64,000 nt of DNA from contig CAYUIE010000013.1 of assembly GCA_964444665.1 (NCBI GenBank), positions 1 through 64,000 of the forward strand, in the 5' to 3' direction. The notes beneath the pieces were generated by a model, which worked only from the letters and a program-made list of their open reading frames with translations, was not told the origin of the DNA and made no database searches. Positions 15,670 to 23,842 of the stretch are shown here, piece after piece (within the stretch, counting starts at the first letter, position 1; each line of letters begins with the position of its first letter). Both the position numbers and the translations under genes were made by a program. Source of the DNA: CAYZTY01 sp964444665. GTDB lineage: Bacteria; Planctomycetota; Phycisphaerae; Sedimentisphaerales; CAYZTY01.

Positions 15670-17007
15670 ATGTCCCCTGCTGCAATATCAAAGCAACCTT
15701 ACGCATACAGCCGTGAGGTTGGCAAATTTTGGCCTGTTATGAGTCTCTTAGCCGAAGAATTAGTAAACATAAGGCGAATCTTGCCGGGAGGTTATGTGGA
15801 CAACCAAATCCAGGACAGCAGGCTTGCCAATGCCATCTCGATGGTGGTTATTATCCTTATGGCCATCGGGACGGTTATGGTTTTTTCTGCAGGTGCTAAC
15901 GTAAGCCAAAGCCTGGACTTAAGGCGTTTTTACGATTTTGCTACTGTCCGCCAAATCCTTTTTTTTCCGCTTGCAGTGGCCGTGATGTTTACGGCCAGCC
16001 GGGTCGATTACCACAGATTTAGCCTTCCCAGCTTCGCCGAGGGTGAGCAGAAAAAACGGTCCCTTAGGGTCTTATTCAAATCTCCTCTTGTTTATTTACT
16101 AATACTGAGTATCGGCCTTCTTATACTTGTTTTAAGTCCCCTCGGTGCTGAGGTTAATTATGCCCGCAGGTGGCTCAGGATTCCTGTTGGACCGACGTAT
16201 ATCAGTTTTCAGCCGTCGGAGCTGGCAAAATGGTCGGTGGTTTTCTTTTTGGCTGCATTTTGCGATAGATATGCCGAGCTTCTTCGGTCGTTCCGCAGGG
16301 GTTTTTTGCCGGTCTGTCTGCTGGTTGCGGTGGTCGTCGGCCTTATCGTTGTGGAAGATTTCGGTACGGCGGCGTTTATCTGCCTGCTGGCCGGGGCGAT
16401 GCTCCTTATCGGCGGCGCAAAGGGTTGGCATCTGCTGACGCCGGTGCCGTTGGCGGGGGCGCTATTTTATTATATGCTTATTACCTCGCCCCGGCGATTA
16501 GAGCGAATCGCGGCGTTCCTGCAGCCCGAAAAATGGGCCCAGTCCGCCGCTTACCAGGCAAGACAATCGCTCGCGGCCATCGGCAGCGGGGGTATCTGGG
16601 GCAAAGGCCTGGGCAGAGGAATTTGTAAGTATGGACACTTGCCGGAAGATACGACCGACTTTATATTTGCAATAATAGGAGAAGAACTCGGCTTTGTCGG
16701 AGCTGCTATGGTGATATTCCTGTTTATAGCTCTTGTGCTGCTTGGGCTGAAAGTTGCCCTTCGCTCGAATGACCGCTTAGGCAGACTGCTGGCTGTTGGG
16801 ATTGTTTTGACCGTGGGGCTGCAGGCGGCAATTAATATCGGTGTCGCAACGGTGGTGCTGCCGACGAAGGGCATACCGCTGCCGTTCGTAAGTGCGGGTG
16901 GTACAAGTATGCTACTCTCGGCTGCCGCTGTGGGGATTTTGCTGAACATTGCGAAGCAGGGCCGCCCGACGAAATGGGCCGCGGCGGGAACAAAGGAGCC
17001 AACTTAA
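15670..17007 (+). CDS. ftsW: FtsW/RodA family peptidoglycan glycosyltransferase (SEDS)
   Basis: Polymerises lipid II into glycan strands at the septum, working with a class B PBP. About ten transmembrane helices. SEDS signatures: GAEVNYARRWLRI, YISFQPSELAKW, the large loop KWAQSAAYQARQSLAAIGSGG, LPEDTTDFIFAIIGEELG and PTKGIPLPFVSAGGTSM. The name ftsW rather than rodA rests on its place beside murG. The start is uncertain: ATG 15670, ATG 15739 and GTG 15796 (behind GGGAGG) are all in frame, and the first helix begins only after the last one. The stop overlaps the murG start (TAATG), so the two are translationally coupled. Confidence 0.9.
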   Translation: MSPAAISKQPYAYSREVGKFWPVMSLLAEELVNIRRILPGGYVDNQIQDSRLANAISMVVIILMAIGTVMVFSAGANVSQSLDLRRFYDFATVRQILFFPLAVAVMFTASRVDYHRFSLPSFAEGEQKKRSLRVLFKSPLVYLLILSIGLLILVLSPLGAEVNYARRWLRIPVGPTYISFQPSELAKWSVVFFLAAFCDRYAELLRSFRRGFLPVCLLVAVVVGLIVVEDFGTAAFICLLAGAMLLIGGAKGWHLLTPVPLAGALFYYMLITSPRRLERIAAFLQPEKWAQSAAYQARQSLAAIGSGGIWGKGLGRGICKYGHLPEDTTDFIFAIIGEELGFVGAAMVIFLFIALVLLGLKVALRSNDRLGRLLAVGIVLTVGLQAAINIGVATVVLPTKGIPLPFVSAGGTSMLLSAAAVGILLNIAKQGRPTKWAAAGTKEPT

Positions 17008-18236
17008 TGCCCCAGCTTCACTATTTCTTTGCGGGCGGCGGGACCGGCGGGCATATCTATCCGGGAATTGCCGTTGCAGAGCAAATTATAAAGGACCAGC
17101 CAGAGGCAAAAATCACATTTTTTTGCAGCGGGCGCCAAATCGATTCGCGAATCCTCGCAAGAACCGATTACGAATATATCGCACTGCCCGCCATGGGCTT
17201 TTCCGCCCGGCCGGATAAATTCGTTGCCTTTTGTGCTTCTTTCTGGAAAAGCTACACACTGGCCCATAGGAAAATCGCTGCAAGCCGGCCTGCAGTTTTG
17301 TTAGGTATTGGCGGCTTCGTCTCGGCGCCGGTAGTTCTGGCTGCACATAGGTTAAAAGTGCCGGTCAGCCTTTTGAACCTTGATATTGTGCCGGGCCGGG
17401 CGAATAAGTTGTTGGCAAGGTATGCAAAAGAGATTTACGTGCAGTTCGATGAGACTAAAGGATGTTTTAGAGTGGCACGGCCATCCAGTGGCACGGCCAT
17501 CCCTTCGACTTCGCTCAGGACAGGCCTGGCCGTGATTTCCAGTCTTTGTGTTTTCACGGGCTGGAAGCCCGTGCCACAAACTATAACAGTTACAGGCTGT
17601 CCCTTGCGGACGGAATTTTTGAAACCGAACCCGGAAAGAGCGCGAAGAGTATTAGGCCTGGATGAAAATAAAAAAGTCCTGCTGATAACGGGCGGCTCGA
17701 GCGGTGCGGAAAATGTTAATGCCGCGATTTGCTCGGTCCTGAGTAGACTGGTCAAATTTGTGGACGAGTGGCAAATAGTGCATCTGGCCGGGCCGGATGC
17801 CCGGTCGGTTAAGCGGGAGTATGAAAAAACGAAACTAAATTATAAGGCTTTGTATTATTTCGATGATATGCCGGATTTATTGGCTGCCGCCGACTTAGTC
17901 CTCGGCAGGGCGGGAGCCGTCAGCGTGGCCGAGTACGCGGCCGCCGGCGTGCCGAGTATCTGTCTGCCTTATCCTTATCATAAGGACAGGCACCAGTATT
18001 TAAACGCGGAAAAACTTGTTAGGGCCGGGTGTGCGGTAATTGTCGAGGACCTTGCGGACCGCAGTATGACAGCCGAAAGGCTGGCTTCAAAATTGGTGGA
18101 GTTGATGGAAAACGAGGCGCGGCGCAGCGAGATGTCGCAGGCCTGCCGGGGTATGGCAAAGCTGGATGCTGCCGCCGAGATAGCGAGAAGGATGAGTAAT
18201 ATTAGCCACAGAGTTCACAGAGAGCTCAGAGATTAA
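17007..18236 (+). CDS. murG: MurG, lipid II GlcNAc transferase, with an in-frame repeat insertion
   Basis: Transfers GlcNAc from UDP-GlcNAc to lipid I on the inner face of the membrane. The glycine-rich loop GGGTGGHIYPGIAVAEQI, GIGGFVSAPVVLAA, ITGGSSGAENVNAA and the UDP-binding LGRAGAVSVAEYAAAGVPSI are intact. Length is 409 residues against about 360 usually. The excess is explained by about 40 residues between YVQFDETKGCF and ITVTGCPLRTEF, encoded by a palindromic repeat (17472-17577) that keeps the frame. This is the linker between the two Rossmann domains, so the enzyme may tolerate it. The last codons (SHRVHRELRD) also come from a repeat of the AGCCACAGAGTTCACAGAG type. AAAGGAG precedes ATG 17007. 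Confidence 0.92.
   Translation: MPQLHYFFAGGGTGGHIYPGIAVAEQIIKDQPEAKITFFCSGRQIDSRILARTDYEYIALPAMGFSARPDKFVAFCASFWKSYTLAHRKIAASRPAVLLGIGGFVSAPVVLAAHRLKVPVSLLNLDIVPGRANKLLARYAKEIYVQFDETKGCFRVARPSSGTAIPSTSLRTGLAVISSLCVFTGWKPVPQTITVTGCPLRTEFLKPNPERARRVLGLDENKKVLLITGGSSGAENVNAAICSVLSRLVKFVDEWQIVHLAGPDARSVKREYEKTKLNYKALYYFDDMPDLLAAADLVLGRAGAVSVAEYAAAGVPSICLPYPYHKDRHQYLNAEKLVRAGCAVIVEDLADRSMTAERLASKLVELMENEARRSEMSQACRGMAKLDAAAEIARRMSNISHRVHRELRD
17472..17577 (+). repeat. Composite palindromic repeat inserted in murG
   Basis: The 106-bp core starts with GTGGCACGGCCATCC repeated twice in tandem (17472-17486 and 17488-17502) and ends with the inverted partner GGAAGCCCGTGCCAC (17563-17577). Between them lies a CTCAGGACAGGC-type unit (17502-17525), as if one repeat had landed in another. 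All three frames of the surrounding murG remain open in the coding frame. Confidence 0.75.
17502..17525 (+). repeat. CTCAGGACAGGC-type interspersed repeat, copy 2 (inside murG)
   Basis: CCTTCGACTTCG followed by CTCAGGACAGGC. It encodes STSLRTGL within MurG. Compare 3268-3290 and 18327-18350. Confidence 0.65.
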
Positions 18237-18326
18237 TTAACCATGGATACCTAAGGCATAAATAAACACGAATTAATTATAGCCACAGCCCCGATGTATC
18301 GGGATGAGGACAAGAGCACCGAGAAT

Positions 18327-18350
18327 CCTTCGACTGTGCTCAGGACAGGC
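18327..18350 (+). repeat. CTCAGGACAGGC-type interspersed repeat, copy 3
   Basis: CCTTCGACTGTG followed by CTCAGGACAGGC, in the repeat cluster after murG. Confidence 0.6.
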
Positions 18351-18557
18351 ACAGAGATTTATTTTCTAAGACACGGATTAACACTGCTGATGTTAGACAC
18401 GGATTTACACAGATTTACACTGTTTTATATTTGAAAATATTTCACTACCTGCCAATGACAGGTAGCGCCAAAGCCAAGCGCCGGAAGTATTTGGGTATAT
18501 CGTTTACCTAATTGCTTTTGCTGCCGTAGGCCGAGATAGCGAGACGGATGAGCGACA

Positions 18558-18575
18558 AATCCGCCGCGGCGGATT
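18558..18575 (+). repeat. AATCCGCC-GC-GGCGGATT palindrome
   Basis: A perfect 18-bp palindrome. A second copy with GT in the centre lies at 27305-27322, where it forms the last codons of ddl. Confidence 0.6.
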
Positions 18576-18678
18576 AACGAACATACAAAGACTTTTCTTG
18601 CACTATTAAAAAGACTCAGCGACGTTTTCCAAGAACTACCGCACCGAGGCTGAAGAGATCTTTTATCGCCGCCAACCG

Positions 18679-19089
18679 TTATTTTTTATTTCTCCAGCTT
18701 GAGTACTCAAAGATTTCCATAAATGGACAATCATTGCCTTCCCATTGCCACCTAACAATATAGCCAGAATTATCAACTTCTAATATTCTCGTACAGTAGC
18801 CTTGAATTGAGTAACCGCCGGTTGTATATGTATTCGCACTAAACGAATTGCCATAAATATGACCTGTTGTCGTCGAATTTTGTGGCATGTAAAAAGATTT
18901 ACTATAATGCCATATATAAAGTTTATGGTCTCTGATTTCTTTTTCTTCATCAGGATAACCCCATTGTGAAAAGGCCGATTCAATATGTTCTCCTTCCCAT
19001 GATGACATAATCCGATTCATCGTAGTAGTCGAGCAACCTGACAAAAGGCCCAACGAGCTCAGAATTAAGAAAATTGTAACAGTTCGCAT
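18679..19089 (-). CDS. Small lipoprotein of unknown function
   Basis: 136 residues. It starts MRTVTIFLILSSLGLLSGC, a lipoprotein signal with lipobox LLSGC (Cys 19). The rest contains MNRIMSSWEGEHIESAFSQWGYPDE and KLYIWHYSKSF, then a Thr/Gly/Ser-rich stretch, and ends with RILEVDNSGYIVRWQWEGNDCP. The SQWGYPDE ... YIWHY pattern resembles small outer-membrane-anchored lipoproteins of the SmpA/OmlA-like or 'hypothetical lipoprotein' group seen in many Gram-negatives. I cannot assign a function. It is on the opposite strand to the flanking mur genes. Confidence 0.7.
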   Translation of the reverse strand: MRTVTIFLILSSLGLLSGCSTTTMNRIMSSWEGEHIESAFSQWGYPDEEKEIRDHKLYIWHYSKSFYMPQNSTTTGHIYGNSFSANTYTTGGYSIQGYCTRILEVDNSGYIVRWQWEGNDCPFMEIFEYSSWRNKK

Positions 19090-19462
19090 TTTTCCTGTCC
19101 TAAAAAATGTCTACGTTTCCAGCACAATGAAAAAAAAGGCACCTCTATATTATGTCTGCTTCAGGCTCGCCAGAACCCGCAAGGAACAAGCAAGCGATGC
19201 CCTATATCGGGGCACCAACTTTTGTATATTTCCTTGCATATAAAACTGGCGATTTTGAATGAAGCGCCAAAAAGTTCAGTGATTCTCGGTATTCAATCGT
19301 CAGTATTAACATATCCTTTTTCATGCTTAAAAACAAGTAAAAACGAACCGTAATATTGTTTTTTTGGCAGTGCCAGATAAAATAGTGTAAAGAAAAAATA
19401 GTCGGGAGAGCATGCCGTATGCCTGTTATTGCTCAAACCGGCCTATAAAGAACAGGTGAAAA
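19090..19462. other. Intergenic stretch between two divergent accessory genes
   Basis: No gene supported. It is AT-rich, with no clear repeat family. It must hold the promoters of the lipoprotein (minus) and the tail-anchored protein (plus), but I find no convincing -35/-10 pair. Confidence 0.4.
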
Positions 19463-20044
19463 ATGACTGAAGATTTTATGAGAAATAGTACATTTGAGAG
19501 AGCGGATGCAGCGAATCCAGATATTATAGCCAAACTTTTTAATTCGGTGGAATGGGTAGTGTCGGATAACTCAATGACGTGCCCACCAATGTTATTGCCC
19601 AGTGCACTGAAACACAAAATCGATAGGTACTGCCCTGAAAACAAAAAGCAGATATTAGAGACTATTCGGGAAACTATTGAGGATTTTATACAATGGGCTA
19701 CCAAACAGGCGAACGGTGATGAAGAATTATTAGAAGAAATCAATAATTACGAAAAAGGCCTATATGAATGGTTAAAGCAGGGCGCAGAAAAAGGTAAGCT
19801 TAATGGTTTTGAACAGCAAAAGTTAATAACACAAAGAGCGAACCTTACTGATAAATTATTCAAAATAGCTGGCGATAGAGCAGATTTACCAAACGGAAAG
19901 CCAGCAGAGGCAGAGCAAAATGCTGTACCTGTGAAAAGCAGGAGGATATGGACTTGTGTGAAAAAGATACCGACTTGGATTTATATATTTGTTATCTTTC
20001 TTGCAGCGCTACTCACAGTTTTACATTACTTAGGATGGCTTTAA
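19463..20044 (+). CDS. Tail-anchored hypothetical protein
   Basis: 193 residues, not recognised. It is hydrophilic and alpha-helical for about 165 residues (IRETIEDFIQWATKQANGDEELLEEI), then a basic stretch (KSRRIWTCVKKIPTW) and one hydrophobic helix (IYIFVIFLAALLTVLHYLGWL) at the very C-terminus. So the bulk faces the cytoplasm and the tail sits in the membrane. ATG 19463 follows AGGTGA. Codon use is AT-rich compared with the mur genes, in line with transfer into the cluster. A stem-loop (20059-20078) follows the stop. Confidence 0.6.
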   Translation: MTEDFMRNSTFERADAANPDIIAKLFNSVEWVVSDNSMTCPPMLLPSALKHKIDRYCPENKKQILETIRETIEDFIQWATKQANGDEELLEEINNYEKGLYEWLKQGAEKGKLNGFEQQKLITQRANLTDKLFKIAGDRADLPNGKPAEAEQNAVPVKSRRIWTCVKKIPTWIYIFVIFLAALLTVLHYLGWL

Positions 20045-20058
20045 TCTATTAAGAAGAT

Positions 20059-20078
20059 GGTGGGGCAGCGGCCCCACC
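20059..20078 (+). terminator. Hairpin GGTGGGGC-AGCG-GCCCCACC after the tail-anchored gene
   Basis: A perfect 8-bp stem beginning 15 bp after the stop. Without a T tract, it may be an interspersed palindrome of the GTGGGGC/GCCCCAC type rather than an intrinsic terminator. Confidence 0.45.
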
Positions 20079-20095
20079 CTACGGTTAAGAACTGG

Positions 20096-20115
20096 ATTCC
20101 TGCGTTCGCAGGAAT
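20096..20115 (+). repeat. ATTCCTGCG-TT-CGCAGGAAT palindromic repeat
   Basis: A perfect 9-bp stem with 2-nt loop, followed by GACA. This belongs to the widespread GGATTCCTGC / GCAGGAATGACA class of intergenic repeats. Confidence 0.55.
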
Positions 20116-20153
20116 GACAAGATTATTATTGGGGTAGCGAGAAGAATGAGAAT

Positions 20154-20375
20154 ATGAACAACGAAAGAACGTATCATTCATTTAATCCTAAGAAAGGATA
20201 TCCGGTGGGCAAGAGTTTGTACTATGAATGTACAAAGTGTGGAGATGTGATACCTTCATTGCCGAAAGACAGTGTATCCTGTACCTGCAGGAATATACAT
20301 ATTGACGTAGATTATGGTCGAATGGCAGTTAAAGACGATAATTTTGTTAAGCTTTTTTCGGAGAACCCGAACTAA
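20154..20375 (+). CDS. Small zinc-ribbon-like hypothetical protein
   Basis: 73 residues. LYYECTKCGDVIPSL gives a CxxC pair and SVSCTCRNIHID gives CxC, which together can bind one zinc. The C-terminal YGRMAVKDDNFVKLF is conserved-looking but unassigned. It is cytoplasmic by composition. It resembles small stand-alone proteins often found beside toxin-immunity or accessory genes; this is context only. Confidence 0.55.
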   Translation: MNNERTYHSFNPKKGYPVGKSLYYECTKCGDVIPSLPKDSVSCTCRNIHIDVDYGRMAVKDDNFVKLFSENPN

Positions 20376-20508
20376 CATTAGTGGAATACATTATATTGGC
20401 GTGAAATAAACTACTTTGGTATGAACAGCTGATTGTCTGTGAACGTAAGTGCTGCTGGCCTTATAGCAAGACGGATGAGTATTTGAGAGTGAGTCAGGGA
20501 GTTTTTTA

Positions 20509-21573
20509 ATGAGTCGGATTTGGGGTTTTTTGATATTCATTTTTGTTTTTCACGCGCTGTATTTCGGTATGAATTTTTATGTCCTTGCCCGGCTTGCAGG
20601 GCTGTTCGGGCTAAAGAAAAATCTCGTTTTTTATCTCATACTTACTTTTTGCACGCTCTCTTTATTTCTGGCAAGTTACCTCGAGAGGTCTTTTGGAAAT
20701 AATCTTACCGGCATCATTTATTTCTTCTGTGCACTGTGGATGGGAATTCTGTTTTTGTTCTTTAGCACTTTGTTGTGTTATGAGGTGCTGCATCTTTTCG
20801 TGAAGTTTAATCCGAAGTCGGCCGGGGTGGTGATAACAGTTTTTGTTGCGGTTCTAACTTTGTTTTCGATGCTGAGCGCGCAAATGCTGACCGTAAAGGT
20901 CCTTGAGGTTCCGTCCACTGTTGATATGAATATTGTTCAGCTAAGTGATGTTCACATCGGCTCGACCAGTGAGAGATTTTTGAAACGTATCATAGCAAAA
21001 ACGAAGGAACTGGAGCCGGACGCTGTGCTTATTACGGGTGACCTTTTCGACGGCGTCGGCGAGAGTCACCTGTCCGCCCTGCGAATGTTTGACCTGCTGA
21101 GTGTGCCGATATTTCTATCGGCGGGTAATCACGAGCGTTATGTGGGTATCGAAAAGGTTGCAGCGGCGCTTGAGGGGACGAAAGTCAGGTTCCTCAGAAA
21201 TGAAGTAGTTGAATTTAATGGTATAAAGATTATCGGCATCGATGACAGCGACTACGGTGGTCATTTGGAAAAGCAATTTAAAAAAATTAATCTTAATGAT
21301 TCGGATTTCAATTTACTGATGTACCATCGGCCTGTAGGCGTGAAAGCGGCTTCTGAAGCGGGCATTGACCTGATGCTGACGGGTCATACACACAACGGCC
21401 AGATTTTTCCATTTAACTATGTAGTTGGAATGTTCTTCAATTATATGAAGGGTTTTTTCGAGGTGAACGGGATGGGTCTCTACGTTTGTCCGGGCACGGG
21501 GACATGGGGGCCGAGGATGCGGCTTGGCTCACGCAGCCAGATTGTCCTGATAAAGCTTCGAAAAGACTCATAA
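20509..21573 (+). CDS. Membrane-anchored metallophosphoesterase (YkuE-like)
   Basis: 354 residues. Four hydrophobic helices occupy residues about 5-130. The calcineurin-like domain follows: LSDVHIGS, LITGDLFDGVG, SAGNHERY and LTGHTHNGQIFP, which together supply the two-metal site (D, H, D, N, H, H). YkuE-type enzymes act on lipid or nucleotide phosphoesters at the membrane, such as UDP-sugar or lipid A precursors. The domain would face the cytoplasm if the helix count is even. GGGAG precedes ATG 20509. It ends about 30 bp before the promoter of the beta-helix gene. Confidence 0.88.
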   Translation: MSRIWGFLIFIFVFHALYFGMNFYVLARLAGLFGLKKNLVFYLILTFCTLSLFLASYLERSFGNNLTGIIYFFCALWMGILFLFFSTLLCYEVLHLFVKFNPKSAGVVITVFVAVLTLFSMLSAQMLTVKVLEVPSTVDMNIVQLSDVHIGSTSERFLKRIIAKTKELEPDAVLITGDLFDGVGESHLSALRMFDLLSVPIFLSAGNHERYVGIEKVAAALEGTKVRFLRNEVVEFNGIKIIGIDDSDYGGHLEKQFKKINLNDSDFNLLMYHRPVGVKAASEAGIDLMLTGHTHNGQIFPFNYVVGMFFNYMKGFFEVNGMGLYVCPGTGTWGPRMRLGSRSQIVLIKLRKDS

Positions 21574-21605
21574 AGTCGGTCTTCTGAAATAGAACCTCTT
21601 TTTTC

Positions 21606-21633
21606 TTGACAATTCGTAAAAATCTTGTATGCT
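21606..21633 (+). promoter_or_regulatory. Sigma-70-type promoter for the beta-helix gene
   Basis: TTGACA (21606-21611), a 16-bp spacer, TATGCT (21628-21633). The transcript would carry a 5' leader of about 140 nt. Confidence 0.55.
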
Positions 21634-21650
21634 GGTTTTATGTGTTTTTC

Positions 21651-21691
21651 GGCTGTCCAGGAGGAGGGCAGCTAAAATGCGTTTCTTTTAG
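21651..21691 (+). promoter_or_regulatory. Leader hairpin with AGGAGGA loop and a 4-codon mini-ORF
   Basis: GCTGTCC (21652-21658) pairs with GGGCAGC (21666-21672), leaving AGGAGGA as the 7-nt loop. Just after comes ATG 21677 with codons MRFF and TAG. The mini-ORF's ribosome site is therefore in the loop. GGA in a hairpin loop is also the classic shape of CsrA binding sites, so post-transcriptional control of the downstream beta-helix gene is possible. Confidence 0.4.
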
Positions 21692-21777
21692 GCCTTCACC
21701 TGAATTACCATACGGATAGCGGATTTCACCAGTACACAGAAGCGAAAAACAGGGACTTTTTTCGGGAAGGTCCAAAA

Positions 21778-23778
21778 ATGCGGAAAGTAAATTTAGGCAT
21801 TCAGGTAGCAGTCTGTGTGCTCATAATGATGCTTACAGGGCCGGTGAATGCACGAATAATTTACGTCGATGCCAACGGCAGCGCGGATTTTACTACTATC
21901 CAGGAGGCCATCGACGACGCCAACGATGGCGACGAAATCGAGGCGGCGCAGGGAACATACAATGAGGCAATCAATTTCAATGGCAAGGCGGTCCGGCTTT
22001 ACGGCAGCGGCGGGCCGGCCGTTACAACCATCGATGCCAACGGCATCGGCGGCGCCTATCACGCCGTTCAGTGTGTAAGCGGTGAGGATGCTAATACAAT
22101 CTTAGAGGGTTTTACCGTCACCGGCGGAAACGCCAAGGGCCCATCGCCCCCCGACAGGGATGGCGGCGGGATTTACAACAACGGTAGCAGCCCGACGATA
22201 ACAAACTGCATCTTTATCGGCAACCTGGCTGACCATGGCGGGGGGATGTTAAACGTCGACGGCACGCCGACGGTGACCGACTGCAACTTCGAAAATAATA
22301 TTGCCTCGGGCGGCGCCATCGGTGGCGGCGGGATATGCAATCACAACAGCAGTCCTGTGTTAACTAACTGCATTTTCATCGGCAATTCGGGCGGGCCCTT
22401 AGGGGGCGGGGGTATGTTCAACGCCGCGGGCAGCAATCCGGTGCTGATGGACTGCACGTTCAGCGATAATAACTCGGTCGACAATGGTGGCGGGATATGC
22501 AACTGGTACGATACAAATTCAATATTGACTAACTGCATTTTCAGCGGCAATATAGCCGACTCCAACGGAGGTGGGATGTTCAACTATCAAATCAGCCCAA
22601 CGTTGACCGGCTGTACGTTCAGTGAGAACTCCGCGAACTACGGCGGTGGTATTTACGATTCCAACAGCAGCCCGACGGTGACAAACTGCATCTTTACAGG
22701 TAACCAGGCCGGCGGCGGCGGGGGGATGTTCAACTGGGGTAACAGTAACCCCACGATAACCAACTGCATCTTTACCGGCAATCAGGCTGATGGCGGCGCC
22801 GGAGTATTCAATTGGGATAACAGTAATCCCATGGCGACCAACTGCACTTTCAGCGGCAACTCGGCATACTCAGGAGCCGGGATGTTAAACTACTTTTCCA
22901 GCAGCCCGATGGTGACCGGCTGCACCTTCAGCGAAAATTCGGTGGGCGACTTAGGCGGCGGGATATATAACTATCAAAGCAGCAACCCGACGGTAACCAA
23001 TTGCATCTTCAGCGGAAATGTGGCGTTTATGGGCGGCGGGATATCAACCGTCATCGGTGCGCCAACGGTGATCAACTGCACGTTCAGCGGCAATACGGCG
23101 ACCAACGGCGGCGGGATTCAAAACACTCAAAGCGACCCAACAGTGACCAACTGCACATTCAGCGGAAATTCGGCAAGCTTAAGCGGCGGCGGGATGTACA
23201 ACTTGAGTGCCAGTCAGCCCACGGTGACCAACTGCATTTTCTGGGGCGATACGCCGAATGAGATATATGATTCTTATAGCTCCCCCACCGTTACCTACAG
23301 CGATGTCCAGGGCGGGTATGCCGGCGTCGGCAATATCGAGGCCGACCCCTGCTTTGTGGACCCTTGCAATCCCGACCCGAATTTGAGGGATTTTCGGCTG
23401 GCGCCCGACTCTACCTGTATTGATACAGGGGACAACAACTCCGTGCCTGCCGACATTGCCGACCTTGACAATGACGGCAACACAGTCGAGTCGATACCTT
23501 ACGACCTCGACGGCCACCCAAGGTTTGTAGATGGCGACTGCAACGATACGGTTGTCGTCGATATGGGAGCTTTCGAGTTCAATTACGCCTATACGGGCGA
23601 CCTGGATTATGATTGCACCGTCAATTTCACAGACTTTGCTATATTTGCGACGGCGTGGTTGACGGAACCACCTGAGCCTGTGTGGAATCAGTTCTGTGAC
23701 ATCGGCATTCCACCGGACAACTATATCGACTGGTATGACCTTTATGTGCTGGTCGAAAACTGGCTGGAAAGCTTTTAG
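21778..23778 (+). CDS. Secreted right-handed parallel beta-helix protein with C-terminal dockerin-like repeats
   Basis: 666 residues. A signal peptide (MRKVNLGIQVAVCVLIMMLTGPVNA) leads to YVDANGSADFTTIQEAIDDANDGDEI, the typical opening of pectate-lyase-like helices. From about residue 135 to 490 there are over ten tandem coils of the type TVTNCIFSGN-A--GGGM-N, each near 27 residues, giving the same DNA repeats at 22190-23250. The C-terminus has two Ca-binding loop repeats (GDLDYDCTVNFTDFAIFATAWL and NYIDWYDLYVLVENWL), like dockerins of Sedimentisphaerales surface proteins. It is likely an adhesin or polysaccharide-binding protein. No catalytic residues are evident. It sits inside the split mur cluster. 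Confidence 0.85.
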   Translation: MRKVNLGIQVAVCVLIMMLTGPVNARIIYVDANGSADFTTIQEAIDDANDGDEIEAAQGTYNEAINFNGKAVRLYGSGGPAVTTIDANGIGGAYHAVQCVSGEDANTILEGFTVTGGNAKGPSPPDRDGGGIYNNGSSPTITNCIFIGNLADHGGGMLNVDGTPTVTDCNFENNIASGGAIGGGGICNHNSSPVLTNCIFIGNSGGPLGGGGMFNAAGSNPVLMDCTFSDNNSVDNGGGICNWYDTNSILTNCIFSGNIADSNGGGMFNYQISPTLTGCTFSENSANYGGGIYDSNSSPTVTNCIFTGNQAGGGGGMFNWGNSNPTITNCIFTGNQADGGAGVFNWDNSNPMATNCTFSGNSAYSGAGMLNYFSSSPMVTGCTFSENSVGDLGGGIYNYQSSNPTVTNCIFSGNVAFMGGGISTVIGAPTVINCTFSGNTATNGGGIQNTQSDPTVTNCTFSGNSASLSGGGMYNLSASQPTVTNCIFWGDTPNEIYDSYSSPTVTYSDVQGGYAGVGNIEADPCFVDPCNPDPNLRDFRLAPDSTCIDTGDNNSVPADIADLDNDGNTVESIPYDLDGHPRFVDGDCNDTVVVDMGAFEFNYAYTGDLDYDCTVNFTDFAIFATAWLTEPPEPVWNQFCDIGIPPDNYIDWYDLYVLVENWLESF

Positions 23779-23810
23779 CCGCTTAGGGCGGCGGCGTTTT
23801 TTCTTTTTTT
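23778..23810 (+). terminator. Intrinsic terminator after the beta-helix gene
   Basis: GCCGC-TTAGG-GCGGC followed by GGCG and a run of T (TTTTTTCTTTTTTT). The stem starts at the last base of the stop codon. Confidence 0.55.
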
Positions 23811-23842
23811 CGGCCTTTCGGTGTGATAGACTGCTTGCGCAT

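Larger units (their letters stand above)
18237..18678. other. Non-coding repeat cluster between murG and the lipoprotein gene
   Basis: No gene is supported. In order: AGCCACAGAGTTCACAGAG material running out of the murG 3' end, a CATGGATACCTAAGGCATAA / AACACGAATTAATTA unit, the CCCGAT-GT-ATCGGG palindrome (18290-18303), a CTCAGGACAGGC-type copy (18327-18350), ACACGGATTAACACTG and ACACGGATTTACACAG units (about 18370-18425), and the AATCCGCC-GC-GGCGGATT palindrome (18558-18575). This marks the left border of the insertion that splits the mur cluster. Confidence 0.65.

Noticed and set aside
22190..23250. Regular 80-bp DNA repeats, possibly a CRISPR-like array
   Set aside because: They are in-frame coils of the beta-helix protein, with no unique spacers of constant length.
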